DNA of 64,000 nucleotides. Origin: Sipunculus nudus. Its lineage: Eukaryota > Annelida > Sipuncula > Golfingiida > Sipunculidae. Positions 35,669 through 48,229 of this stretch are shown in pieces (the stretch's first letter is position 1; each line of letters begins with the position of its first letter). The stretch covers positions 52,976,750-53,040,749 of the forward strand of contig CM049318.1 in the NCBI GenBank assembly GCA_026874595.1, read 5' to 3'. A program made the translations under genes and the position numbers. The notes beneath the pieces were generated by a model. The model worked only from the letters and a program-made list of their open reading frames with translations. It was not told the DNA's origin and did not search any database.

Positions 35669-37209
35669 AGTCTATACATGATGTTAAGATTACAGGCTTT
35701 TTCAGAAATATCATTTTAACAGTATATGGACGGCTACGACAATGCAGTTTTCCACATAAAAAGTGTCATGTATAATTGTATCGATGGTTCTCATGGATCT
35801 ATGGATCGTTTGGAATCGATCGAAATAAAGCACTATTTATGATACAAGTTATTAGAAATCATACGAATGCCGCTAAGCGGGCGTTTTCTTTCGCCACATA
35901 ATTTCTCTTTACCTTCCGTTATTTTGTAAATGCCTCCTTCTATTCTTACATCATTTTTTAATTTAAATATTCTTTTTATTTGGGAATGGCAGTATCTTTG
36001 GAACTTAAATGTTTCTTTTATGCTTAATGAACTTTCATTAAGTCGGTCCAGCTTTTGAATATTTGGTGCACAACAGAAAACTCTATATTTCTCTATGTCA
36101 TTGACCCTTCAGACTTGATATTTTTACACGTATTAAATAAAATGATGCCAGACTCGATAATGAATAAAAATTGCATTATCGTGCAAGGTCATCGTTATAT
36201 GTCATTTTATGTTGCAGTCATGATTCTTTAACAATGATAATTATAATAATAATAGCTGAGGCCATTAATGGGAACGTGTAGAGAAATCAAGTCATTTACT
36301 CAGGGAGTGCCTGTCACAATTTATCTTTATTATCATGACACGTTGAATTTATTATTACTTATTGCTTTTTATCACCTTTTCAATATAACGATTCTCCCAG
36401 CTTTATGTGGGTGTGGTGCACTTTGGGCAAAATTCAGCGTGCCTGTTGTTGCTTGTAGATATACAATGTTCAACGATGGCTACCAAGTAATTGTGCAAGG
36501 CGTTACACCAGTGTCACCTTGTTAAGTAATTATATGATAATAACATTTAATTTACCTGTTTTGCAAGATCTACTCGACGCCCGCAGTACCGAGGGACGAT
36601 AGGCCTGCCCGGAGGCCACTACTAAGGCAATATATGAAATATTTGTAATTAACGGCTACGCATGCCATCATTTAAACGAACCATGAACAGTTAATCTAAT
36701 TTCACAAAGTACTAAAAAGAAATTTCAAAGGCGCATTTTCACACCTTTAGGGTCTCACTTTATTGCAGTTTCATGCTATACATGGCGACTTCTCACGCCC
36801 GCTGTCGATTTCATTTAGTCGCGGGGCATTGTAAGGTCACAACAACCATGTTGCTTGTCGATTTCATGCCGGATCGTTACACTCAGTGTATGGGAATATA
36901 TGAACCTATAATGGCGTGTTGTATTAATTACTTTTGGCTTCGGTTAATAACATGCGTGACCGGTTTTTAAATATGGATATTTGACAATGTTTTTCCTTTC
37001 ACTTTTAAAACAATATCTTATTAAAACAAATAATCCGAAAAATAATAAATAAGAGTTGACAAACAGTCTTGCTAAGTAAGATTTAAGGTAAAAAAAAATC
37101 TATAGCATGTTTGACGTGACTGCAGTAATACCTTACTTTAAATCAGGCGACCATATTTTTTTTCCTTTACGCCTTTAGCTCATTTATCAACGTAGTTTGA
37201 CATCTACAG
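35669..37209. other. No feature recognised
   Basis: Unique AT-rich sequence. An 85-codon open frame at 36,268-36,525 and a 65-codon one at 36,773-36,970 have no recognisable domain and no clear splice context. Confidence 0.4.
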
Positions 37210-37458
37210 CGCAAGATTAATCCCCATCTAAGGCAAAATGGCGCCGACAAACATTTTAATACGATTCGCGTGGGATTTAAATATCCCGGCAGGAAAAATG
37301 GATGTGTTGCTAGCACCTGGATTCTAGAACAGTATGCTATTACATCTAGTGAAATACAACCCACAGCTCAAGAAAAAAGTTTCGAATTACTCACTCGTAA
37401 AGATATATATCAAACTGTCAGTCATCGAATAGAAGACGTATTGCACCCTAGACGATAG
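37210..37458 (+). CDS. Weak candidate terminal exon, unassigned
   Basis: After a pyrimidine-rich stretch and an acceptor-like ctacag, a frame of 82 codons stays open to the TAG at 37,456. It reads as a fairly hydrophilic sequence (VGFKYPGRKNGCVASTW, then EKSFELLTRKDIYQ). I do not recognise it. In another frame the same stretch starts with caaaatggcgcc, a YY1-like context, so it could also be a promoter region. An open frame of this length can occur by chance. Confidence 0.2.
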   Translation, partial: RKINPHLRQNGADKHFNTIRVGFKYPGRKNGCVASTWILEQYAITSSEIQPTAQEKSFELLTRKDIYQTVSHRIEDVLHPRR

Positions 37459-37917
37459 AAATGGGGATAATGGTTGTTTAATATAGATGGATGCGCCGTA
37501 GGCGGGGATAGCCATCTCGCTCCTCAGTGTCGGTGTAACGACTTCAGGTAACGCGCCCTTCTATGTTTACCCCCGGGGCAGCCTGTGTCTGGTTTAAGAT
37601 CACCCCCTCACATTGCAAATTACCCCCTCGCTCGTTTTAGCAAAATGATATATTCTCATGTATATAATCACGATGTACTGTTTTAATAAATTTCATTTAA
37701 GACTTAAACTTGATTCAACATCTGAAAATAAATAGTTGGACTATGTTTTAAAATTATCTTAAAATTTTATGAATATTCACTAACAAAGCGCATGATGCAC
37801 AACATACCACATAAATTATTATACAGAAAGATCAACCTATTTTGTGAAACCCTTATGGGATAACCTGATATCTTAAGATAAATTCGATTTCCAGTTACCC
37901 TCAGGGGAATTCAGACA

Positions 37918-38954
37918 CAGTGATGGAGGATTCGAGTCCAGACTCGAGTTAAATTTTTTAGGAACTTTGACTCGGACTTGTGCTCATTGGTCCTGTACTC
38001 GGACGTACTGGTACTCGGACTCGGAAGTCAGAACTCGCGAAATTAGGCCGAGCCCATCTAAAGCCCGGTAGAAGGAAAGCTCTGTGACCATTCGGAACTC
38101 CTCGGTCGTCTCCGTTGGCTCCTAGCCTCGGATGTAATGTATGGCCTAATGATACTCCCACAATTTTGGAGAAGTTCGCCGGAAATTGACCGGTTTGCCA
38201 TTTCTAATGACTCGTTTAACTAAAGATCACAGTTTCTACAAAAAAATAAACCTATATTGATTTGCCATAATAATGTGTATTATATCGGCCTGATATGTTT
38301 CTAAACATCAACTTTTACAAGGTTCCGACGGTAAGTTAACTTAAAGTTTCAGTTTATAACAAATGCCTCATTCATCGCCCACTCGGAGTGGACTTCCACT
38401 CCAGATCAGTACACATGGGATTTTCCCGATGTTTCTTGGATCAGTGTATTCTTATAGCTTTAAAGGTAGAATACGTGAGGACTGGCAGTATCTGTACACA
38501 AAATACATTTTTACCCTTGTAAAGCGCACAACACATGTGCGGTTGACCCGCCATGGCCTTGACCTTGCCAGAATACTTTCCATGGTGACCCCTACGTACA
38601 TCCGAGGTTAGAAGCCAACGGATTCAGCAGAGGAGATCCGAATGGTCCTGTGACATAATATAAACTCATTTATGTCATGTGTAAAATAATAACAAAAAAG
38701 AAGATATGTATATATATAAAGATTAATATACCAAACTTTAGATTTCATCAAAGCTAAAGGTAGTTTAACAAACAAGCGAACAGCATGTGTAAAATAACAA
38801 ACAAATACTTAAGGTCATCTAAAATTTTCATACGTTTTTATATGGAGATTTTAAAAGACGTGGACTCAGGCTTAAGCTCGGGATGTAGATGACGCAGGCT
38901 TGAAGAAGATGGACTTGGACTCGAACCTCTAGGGCTCTGACTTGGACACCACTG
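37918..38954. mobile_element. hAT-like element with GACTCG-rich ends
   Basis: The left end starts cagtgatggaggattcgagt and the right end, complemented, starts cagtggtgtccaagtc. Both ends then carry words such as gactcg, ggactcg and gagtcc, over about 130 bp on the left and 120 bp on the right. There is no transposase ORF. The 8-bp flanks do not match, so ends or class could be wrong. Confidence 0.5.
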
Positions 38955-39396
38955 ATCTAAAATTGATAGCACCATAGCTCCCTGACACCTGAATGCGATT
39001 TTAAGATACGGGGACGGGGGTTGAAGCGAGGGTGATCTGAAATCGCTACACTGGTTCTTGTGAGAAAGAACGATGTTTTCTTTCCACTTCAGGAGCAATA
39101 AGTGTTTATATCGATCAGACATCCGCCACTCTGACCTCAAGGACTTCTAAAAGAAAATAAATGACACTTTGCTAAAATGGATTCCACTCTAGGGCGTGGT
39201 CCGTGGTGGCTTTGGCACGCGTGAAAGTAATTGATATCTCTATCAAATGACTTGACGAAATGTTTAAATATGTTTTACATGCATAGTTTTTTACATATAC
39301 GCTCTTATATATGTCTTAAAACATTTGATTCCTCTTTATTTGTATAAGAGAGATAGAGAAAAATAAACAAAACAAAAATAAACAGACAGAGAATAA

Positions 39397-39401
<5 letters not shown>

Positions 39402-39441
<40 letters not shown>

Positions 39442-39533
39442 AGAGAGAGAGAGAAAGAGAGAGATAGACAGAGTGAGAGAGAGAAAGAGACAGGCAGGCA
39501 GACAGGCAGACAGAGACACAGAAGGAATATAAT

Positions 39534-39598
<65 letters not shown>
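39402..39598. repeat. (AT)n-(GA)n, then a second (AT)n-(GA)n
   Basis: Two successive compound arrays: AT 39,402-39,438 with GA-rich to 39,490, a caggcaga repeat, then AT 39,536-39,573 with GA to 39,598. Confidence 0.95.
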
Positions 39599-39599
39599 C

Positions 39600-42500
39600 T
39601 ACAGTTAAATGCTTGTCTGTGTAAACATGGTATCTACTCATATCTCTTTAATCTAACATGCACCATTTAATTCCGAATATGTATATGCACACAAATTCGG
39701 AAAATATAATTAAAAGCACTTTACATTTTAGACCACTCTATCTTTAACGTCAAGAACGCCTTGTTTTACAACAAGTAAAATTTTTCCATGATTGGTGTCA
39801 AAACGTATGGCGCCGCGAAATGTACAAAGCAAAGGCATGAATGAAATGTACAAACACCAGGTGTGATACTGACAGCCACAAAGGTGTCGCGTGCACGCAT
39901 CTGTCAAAGTTGCTATGAAATGTACACGGGACACACGTACATATTCGGGCATTGATGACGTCAATTTTATCAGCGTTTGTCCGATTCAAATTCTGAAACT
40001 TGAGTTACCTTACTGCAATTAAGGCATGGCTGTTCTATGCTCCATTTACCATATGTATTATGTACTCCAAAGTATGTCACATTCAATTGATTACAATGTA
40101 TTTTTGTTTGACTGTATTATGATACATGAATTTTTGTAATACAACATAAATTACTCGAATATCTTTATTTAAGGCATAAGCTGTTTTTTATTAACCTTTG
40201 GTGGTTTCTAACATGACATATAGAAATGCCGTATTTGGGATTTACTTTTCTCACAGAAACGCCCAGTTTATTTCCTTACTCTAACTTCACATTACATAGG
40301 GGAGTCGACAGTATTGAGAAAAGAGATGAGACCGTTTTTAAATGGATTAAATGGATATTTCTGAATATTAGGTCAAGAGAGGTCAAATAATATTGTTTCT
40401 GATACGGTTTTACCCAGAGTATTATTTTGTATGATAAGCCGGGGCTTTTTCGTTTCTGAAGAACATCCATTTATAAGACCCCACTGTTCTTTTCTGAGGT
40501 TTATTGTATGCCGTACCGATTTTTCCAGGGTAGCTCCAACGCCCAGAACATATTCAGCCTTATATTTTTTGGCAAATTTTCTCCAGAAATACTCAAAGTA
40601 TTTGTAATTTGACCAAGACTAGATCTTCTTTGTGCACTAGGCGGAAGACCTTTTTACACCTGTCCAAATTTGAACATCAAAGAAAATTGGAAATAATGTC
40701 CGAAGTAACCTGAGATAATCTTTATAGTATAAAAATATTACTTTGTCAATACAGCTAATTTATAATATCAATTCCACCTTTTTCCTAAAGAGAAAATGGA
40801 GCATAAAATATCTTTCAGATAATTGTTTTCTAGTCCAAATGGTAAGCAATATATATCCATCGATTTCAAAGTACGTTTTCACTCATTTTAACACTGTAAT
40901 CTCATATGGTTCCATATGGTTTTGTAAAATAACTCTGGAACACCATTCTTAACCCGTTGTTAAGCTAGTAACCCAAGCTAGTAACAGAACCTCACTGGAA
41001 ATGATTTTTCATTGTTAAAAATATACATCATACTAACTCTTTGGTATTCATAAACCCTTCTTTTTCGCGTATTTTTAATAATTTTTCATCACGATTTTTC
41101 GCGATGTTATGAAGGTTTGCTTTCCTCTATAAGGTTTACAATATTTTTGTTCGTTCAATGATTGGTCGCCCTTTGAAATTTGGGAACATTTTCATAAATT
41201 GACTGATCAGAACAAAAAAATAAGATGCAATGATGGAATAAGGCATAGGATTAATTAACTAGAATGAAAGAAAAATCATACCTTCCAAAATGTTTTTACG
41301 TCTGAATCCTATTTATGGATGAAGGGCAAGGTCACGAACACATGCTCAAACAGTAACATTTAAAAGCTGTTGATTGTTTTTTTATGTGTTATAAATATTC
41401 TAGAAAAAAAAACTATCAAAGTTCGGCTGAAAACACATGACAGACGCCATGACATTGGCCCACAAGATTCAGAAGGAGTTGGTTGCAAAATATACATGTT
41501 GTATTTTTGTGATGAGGGTTTTTCTCAAAATAGGCCCTCATCAGCTTTAGTGTTAAAATGTGTGATCATATTTAAGTTTGAGCGTTGTTGAGATATCAAC
41601 ATTCAAAATTAAACGTACACATATAAAACCATACTAAACTAATATGGTTTTGTTTTCCTAGTCACAAAAACATATCTCCCAATTGGCCACTTTTCCAAAA
41701 TTTGTGAAAAAAATGGTCGCTATCTAAAAAGGTATGGCGTTTACAGAAGTCATATGTTTCCACAGATTTTACTTTGAACAACCCCGAGAACATGATTATG
41801 ATGTGGGGTCATAATAATCCTGGCTGGTCCTAGCTTAGTCTTCAGATTTGACATTAAAGGTCAAGGTCAAGTTCATAGTTTGTCAAACTTTTCCGATAAC
41901 CTGATGGAAACAACTTGCATATTAACGTTGAGAGGAAAATATCTGCAGTACTAAAAAAAACAATAACGTGGACTGAAAATTCTAGATTTGGGCTGATTTG
42001 ACCTTGGGATCTAGGTCAAGGTCAACGGTTTTGAACTGTCCGAGACCTTGATGGAAACAAGTTGTGCCAATTATGGGAGAAAAATAGGCCGTGACAACAC
42101 GACACAGTAGGCAATTATTTTGGCTGGTAAGCCGAACTCGACAGCCAGTTGCCTGGTCGTAGACTATCTAAAATCAGAGAGCTAAAATGGCGCTAGAAAA
42201 AATATTCTCTAATATTTTATGATAAACGGCGTTCATAGAGACGTTGAAGTATTAATCGGCTGGTTTGCCCATGAAGATCCATGCCAAACTCACCTGTTTT
42301 CAACTCTTCCGAGATTCTTGTAGAGATTTACGGTATTTGGAAAATTCGGGAAAATGCACAGAAAATGGACTAAAAATGTCGCTCAGGGTAAAGGGGTATT
42401 GTAATTAGAAATCCTTGACTGAGACATTCGGCTAAATGCTAGTTGATTTCTTTTTTTGCTGAAAGTGCACAAAGATATTATGAGAAGAAAAGTATATATA

Positions 42501-43521
42501 ATAGGCAGCAGTGCTGTTTTCATGACGTTACAGTCACTGCTTATGTCAACAAGTTGTTAGAATTCGATCACTTGACCCCGATGTCAAATTTAACGGCTAC
42601 GTACACGCCAGGGCTGACTTTTAAAAAAAACAGCCACTAGACCCCGTTCGACACCTAGGCTAGGTAACGTTAGTTTCTATTGTGATGCAGGATATGAGAA
42701 AAAATCCCTTGTCCTTATTAGACAACAAGATTGATCTTCCCTCATTTGTTTTTATATACTTGTTTATGCGTTTTATTGTTTTGTTGAAATGTCGTGATGA
42801 GTCATTTCTTTTTCATGGGCTTGCGATCTTGGGATTTAAGAAATGACAGCTTTCCCACATACCAAAGGAATTAGCCAATAACTACTTAGTAAGACTCTTA
42901 GGAATGTCACTTTCATATATAACGTTAATCTTTGAGTTTGTTCACATAGTGATGCAATCGAAGGGTTTCACTTTTGATTCGTTTCATTCAAGGATTATTA
43001 CTAACGTAATTTTATAACAGTCAATATAAACCTAACTCTGTTTAATATCTTTAATTTTTTATATTTTAATAAAATATAATAAGAGGTGATAGATTGTGTA
43101 CTATCTATCGAGGTTAATTACTAAATTGGACTTATAAAAAGGGAACATTTAGTTCTGTGCATGTTATAAAAGTACCATTTTCCTATATTTAGATTTTCGC
43201 AATGTAGAGACTCTGATTCCATTAAGCCCTTTGAGGATTCATATTTAAATAAGTTTTTTTTTTAAGTTTTTGAAAGGCTATGAAATATTATCAGAAGCCG
43301 GGTTTTTATACTTTTTCACTGTTTCTTTTCCCCAACGTCCATTATTTAATAGCAAACAGATTGATAGTAATTCAAGTATCAAACGATAAACCCTGAAATG
43401 TCCTAGCAAACAGATAGAGAATTCTTCAAGTATCAGCCAATAAACACCAAAATGGCTTATTTAAATTTGACGGAGGAGTTTTATTACATGAATTTTACCA
43501 TTGCATTTTACCCGTATCGCA
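39600..43521. other. Unique AT-rich sequence, no gene recognised
   Basis: Scanned on both strands; ORFs of 60-78 codons only. Two AGGTCA direct repeats without spacer (aaggtcaaggtca near 41,858 and aggtcaaggtca near 42,012) are notable. A poly(A)-signal-like tttatt at 43,480 belongs to the minus-strand candidate exon that follows. Confidence 0.5.
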
Positions 43522-43920
43522 TTAGAAGAAAGCGATATCAAGGCAGAGATTCTGACATCTGATATAAATTTCTGTCAGGGTTGAGGAATGCTTCTTGAAT
43601 CTCTCCTCGGGTGGTATTCGGAGGAATGCTTTGTACACGGTCACTGGTAAGATGTAGACGTTAGTGTTAAATCCCATGTCGGCGGCAGGAATCAAGCAGT
43701 GGTCCACTAAGCAAAGCGAGCCAGACGAAGTCTCGACACATGACCTTTCACAGCAATGACAGGGGTAAACGGGGCTCTGTTTGAGAAACAGCCTATCGGA
43801 GTGGTCGGCTCCACCGAGACAAGCTGATAACTGGCAATTTTCATTGCGATCAGAAGCAAAAGGGAAACCAATCTTTGCCTCAAGGTAATTCAGGTCAAAG
43901 AAATTGGACGCCTGCCTTGC
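43522..43920 (-). CDS. Candidate terminal exon of a cysteine-rich protein, unassigned
   Basis: On the minus strand an acceptor-like attcttag (plus-strand 43,928-43,921) is followed by 132 codons in phase 0 without a stop, ending at TAA (43,524-43,522). AATAAA follows 36 bases after the stop (43,485-43,480). The product has ten Cys, including PCHCCERSC, SLCLVDHC and RCQNLC, and a hydrophilic stretch RIPPEERFKKHSS. The pattern suggests a secreted or disulfide-rich protein. I do not recognise the family, and no upstream exon was located. Only the last 61 codons follow an ATG, so the start must lie in another exon if it is real. The alternative is a chance open frame. Confidence 0.35.
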   Translation of the reverse strand, partial: ARQASNFFDLNYLEAKIGFPFASDRNENCQLSACLGGADHSDRLFLKQSPVYPCHCCERSCVETSSGSLCLVDHCLIPAADMGFNTNVYILPVTVYKAFLRIPPEERFKKHSSTLTEIYIRCQNLCLDIAFF

Positions 43921-44054
43921 CTAAGAATATGTGTCCGTCGGATATACCTGAACGCCAGGTGCCGTTGGTATGACCTTCGGGAAGCAGAAACCAAATCACT
44001 ATCCATAGCCTGCGATTTACAGGCGTCTGGGATAATATTGTTATAATAAAAGCA

Positions 44055-44200
44055 AGAATGCCCCCCCCCCCCCCCCCCATGATGCATGAACACACGCACG
44101 CACACAAGACAAACGCACGGCCGCCCGGGAGAGGGAGAGGGACAGAGAGTGAGAGGGACAGAGACAGAGAGAGCCAGAGAGAGAGAGAGAGAATGAGAGA
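44055..44200. repeat. Poly-C run and purine-rich (GA) tract
   Basis: A run of C near 44,061-44,078, then a gagaga-rich plus strand to about 44,200. It explains the two Ser/Leu-rich minus ORFs at 43,890-44,252. Confidence 0.85.
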
Positions 44201-44409
44201 GAACACGATATAAGAGCGACTGTCTGTGTTTCATTTCTTGTGTATTAAACACAGACGCTTGGAAGTACGGAAGGTGTCACAGGTCATGAATATGATAATA
44301 AGATAGAACACCTTCATGGAGGACAACCTGTGTCATAAATGAGATGTAGATTAGGTAGACTTTAAAGAGAATGTAGGGGTGATGGCAATAAAAGCGTCAC
44401 ACGTTGTTT

Positions 44410-44825
44410 TCTTTTTACCGGCTTTTGTGGTCAAGAGGTGGAGCACAGGACTCAAAGCCGGGAGATCATGAGTTTAAATCTCAGTTTCACGGTCTTTTCC
44501 CACGCAGGCCCGCCATAGCAACAACGATCAGATTACGAGACCTGCACAGGCTATCAGATATTTCCATTAATGTCAAAACGACAGGTTATGCCCAGGGCTT
44601 TCTGGAACGCGCGGTTAAGCGTCTCTGGCGCTCGAACTATCTTACAGACGCTCGGTTCTGAGTATCTAAACCTAAGGGACTCTTGAACTTATCTTCCTAT
44701 TGAAAGCCCTGTATGCCTTACTGAACATTCGTATATTTAACCTTAAATCCAGAAGGATTAGTAATAACATACCATTCTTATTGTATGGTTATCTTCATGA
44801 TCAATCAATAAACAGTTAAACCGAC
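44410..44825 (+). repeat. SINE C relative with a different tRNA-like head
   Basis: The head gtggtcaagaggtggagcac with B-box-like gagtttaaatctc is followed by about 250 bp of unrelated body, then the family tail aaatccagaaggattagtaa and caataaacagt. The 85-aa plus ORF here lies in the SINE. Confidence 0.55.
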
Positions 44826-44985
44826 AAGTCATGGGCTCATCCTATGTTAGGCAAATTTTTAACATTCTAAAGGTAACAAGGTAAGAAAATGCAAAATCAC
44901 CTTTATTAAATTGCACATATAAAAATGGAGATTATTTCTTAATAAATTATATATCGTTATAAATGCAACTTCTTCAACAAGCTCG

Positions 44986-44990
<5 letters not shown>

Positions 44991-45046
<56 letters not shown>
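44991..45046. repeat. (AT)n microsatellite
   Basis: Pure AT array. Confidence 0.95.
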
Positions 45047-45051
<5 letters not shown>

Positions 45052-45068
45052 TAATTTATCTTGTTCAG

Positions 45069-45150
45069 CCGAATTGACAAAGAAAGCTCCAAAGCAGTGT
45101 CACATTGAGACAGACGGAGACCGCTTGGCCTTGGCTGCAGATCCGTTAAG
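45069..45150 (+). CDS. Candidate internal exon, unassigned
   Basis: An acceptor-like atcttgttcag at 45,058-45,068 and a strong donor ttaag|gtgagt at 45,150/45,151 enclose 82 bp. One frame is open, with 26 complete codons (KKAPKQCHIETDGDRLALAA). The local sequence is clearly richer in GC than its surroundings up to about 45,300. The minus strand is also open over 45,051-45,308 (85 codons, Arg-rich), so strand is uncertain. No family was recognised. Confidence 0.25.
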
Positions 45151-45309
45151 GTGAGTCCTTTTACGAGACCTGAAGTACTCGTAATGGAAATCCGGGAAAG
45201 CAGCTTTCTGTACAGCCGCCGACGGCGACGCAAAAAGCTGCTATATATATCACGCCTGTGGCTTAGCCGCCCGGCCCGCCCATGTTCCAATTGGTGAAAC
45301 AGCTGCAAA

Positions 45310-46799
45310 TGGCCGCAAGTCCTTAAATGGAAATTTATATAAAATCATATCGAGATCTGACATGATCGGGCATGAACAGAAAGTTTGACATTATTTTGCG
45401 ATACTGTCTGTTAACTCCATGCATTTTGCCATATGTTCAGATATAGGGTTTGATAATATAAAATTTAATCCAGTAATAGAAACTGCAGTTGTTGTATTGA
45501 CAACATCAGCCTTAAAAGGCTGTTTAAATCATATTGTAAGATGCAAATAAGATACATTATACAACAATGAACCGTAAGCAACATTTGATAACTAAGATCA
45601 ATTTTATATCTAAGATTCATTATCTGAAAAATATACATGATACGACTACAAAAAATTATGTGGATGAGATGAATCTTTGATAACATAACCTCCACATAAT
45701 AAAAAGAGGAAAAATAAAAGCTTTGCTCATCATGTATGTATGCTTCATCTAGATTATCCTTCTGATAACCACCATCATGCTTTTTATTAAGTCACTGCAT
45801 TATATCTATTCCCATATCATGAAAGAAAACGACATCGCCAATGAAAGTGATATATATCGCTAATTAATGGCTAGTCTATTTGCAGATTATATGAAAAAAA
45901 AGATTGGTTAATGTGGCAGTTAATTTTGACCCACTGCATAAAACATTTGGATTTCACACTAAGACATTACGTAGACAAGCCTGATAAATCGGACTTGAAT
46001 AAGCAAACTGTGACTAGACAGAAACTGATGGGAAGAACTGGAAAATAAGGCAAAGCTAACCCTTAGATTAAAACTTCATTAGGTAATTCCAGTGTGACAG
46101 AGTCTGTATCTTGGATTGTGGCGCATTTGATCTAAATAAGAGGTTACACATTTAAAACTGAAACTCTGCATTCAAATGAATGTAAGCCTCTGCCATATGG
46201 GATTCCCTGTGGGGTGATGGTCCCCACACGTGGTTGCCTTTATTTAATCGGCCCATATCCTCAGGTTTATTTATGCATATATGACTGTACATTTGGGAAT
46301 ATTCCTAGATGACACTCTTGAATCCGAATCCTATGCCGAATCTACACGAAAATCTAATCATTTGTTCATTAGCCCATTCCCGAAATGCCCTGAGATTTCG
46401 AGAGATCCCGTTTATCATTGCATGAGGTATGTTGTGAACAATCACACAGACACACACACTCCTGGCGGAGGCAACAGCAAGGGTTATATATATTCCACAA
46501 TTTGTACATTTCGTATTATACTTAAATTAGAGTATATAAAAACCGATTTTTAGCATCTAGGTATTTACTTCAAGAAAATCAAACACAATTAAACCTCTAT
46601 AATGCAAATGGTCACTCTTGGTACTTGGCCATGCTACCCACTTTATAGAGGTGCTCACTTAATGAAGATCAACAGCGCAAAACAAATCACAAACAATAAG
46701 GAGGATAACAAAAGGGATTGTCCAGAACTGCCCATTATATAGAGGTGCCCATTTTATGGAAATGCCAACTAGGGGAGGTTCCATTGTAATAACATTTCA
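45310..46799. other. No feature recognised
   Basis: Unique AT-rich sequence. The ORFs at 45,465-45,695 (minus) and 46,281-46,553 (plus) show no domain character. Confidence 0.45.
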
Positions 46800-47095
46800 T
46801 AAACACCATCCCCTGTGGTTCAGGGGTAAAGCAAAGGAGCCAAAGCAGGGAAGTCGTGAGTTCAGATCTCAGCAGAGGGGCGATGATTTCACAGCCGGCC
46901 CCTAACCCAGGGTGAGCGCTCTGCAAGCTTAATGGGAAAGCTGTACCCCTAAGCCGTGTATCACTCACAAACGAGTGCGTCTTTGTTAGGTTCCTCGATG
47001 TTATGACCCATGCAGCAATGGGGAACATTACACACCCAGGACCTGCTGGTTCGGTAGACGGCGGGCCTGAATGACACCAAGATATAAAAAAAAAT
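46800..47095 (+). repeat. SINE B, tRNA-derived, plus-strand copy
   Basis: The head ccctgtggttcaggggtaa with B-box-like gagttcagatctc (near 46,858-46,870) is followed by a body that is the reverse complement of 7,035-7,250 (gtgagcgctctgcaagctt, cactcacaaacgagtgcg). It ends in an A-rich tail near 47,083-47,100. The antisense 97-aa ORF here is not a gene. Confidence 0.7.
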
Positions 47096-47989
47096 AAAAT
47101 GACAGGAAGCGAGTGCTACCGCCCTGTCACGTTGTTCCAAACCGAAAAGGAACTCTGCAGATGTAAATACATAATTTAGGCAATAAAAAAATGGAGGCGG
47201 TTACCTCCATCGTAAACAATCTATAAAAAAATTCGGAAACATTTCGTTTTCTTTTACATGTATAGCCAAAAAATTTAAATATCATGCTTGTCCCCTTATC
47301 TAACATAGGAAATTATAATCAACAACTTGTAATAGGAAAAAATCGCCTTTCCCGCACTGATTTCCGGGAAAAAATTCCTGCCACCCAATTTTTATTGTTA
47401 CCTTATACAGCTTACATAAACGTCTATCGATTCCAAAACAGCACATGGGCTATTTGAGGCATCTTTTCTAACGGGTTGATGTATGCCCCAGTTGACCCTT
47501 ATGGGATATATTATGGGAAGGCTTCTATACAACCTGGACTCTGACGGCGAGGCAGGTGTCTCGGCAGGCTTTATTCACTGACATTACCAAAAGGCTGATA
47601 TAAATTGAACATGCCGTGAGCGATCGGTTGCCATTTACCAAGTATGATATGATGACAGCAAAGTAATCGTGGATATATGGTATGAAAACCGGCGACTAGG
47701 GAAAGGGCATGCCGCATGATATTTTAATATCCTGCCGATTAGTACCGAAAGGCCATAGGCACTTAACACGTTTACCCTGGATAAGTTCTTTCCGACATAT
47801 GAATATTTTATCTGTCCTTCGTTCCATGCTTCCACCGCCTAGGGATAATATGGCTTGCGTATATCCATTATGTTACACCTTGTAAAGGAACATCGAATTT
47901 CAACACTATAAGTCGGAGGGATATTTTGTTGGTCCGTTTATTTTTTTTCTTACTGTTCTTTATTATATTAATTTTATACTATATTAAAG

Positions 47990-48022
47990 AGAGAAGGGGG
48001 AGGGGAGAGAGACAGAGACAGG

Positions 48023-48066
<44 letters not shown>

Positions 48067-48174
48067 AAGACAGACAGACAGAAACACACAGTGAGAAATG
48101 GAGAAAGAGGGACAGATAGACAGACAAAAATTAATATTGGATTTAAAAACAGGATTAAAACTTTATTTTAACAG

Positions 48175-48225
<51 letters not shown>
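47990..48225. repeat. (GA)n tract and (AT)n array
   Basis: GA-rich at 47,990-48,120 with cagacaga repeats; AT array at 48,177-48,225. Confidence 0.9.
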
Positions 48226-48229
<4 letters not shown>

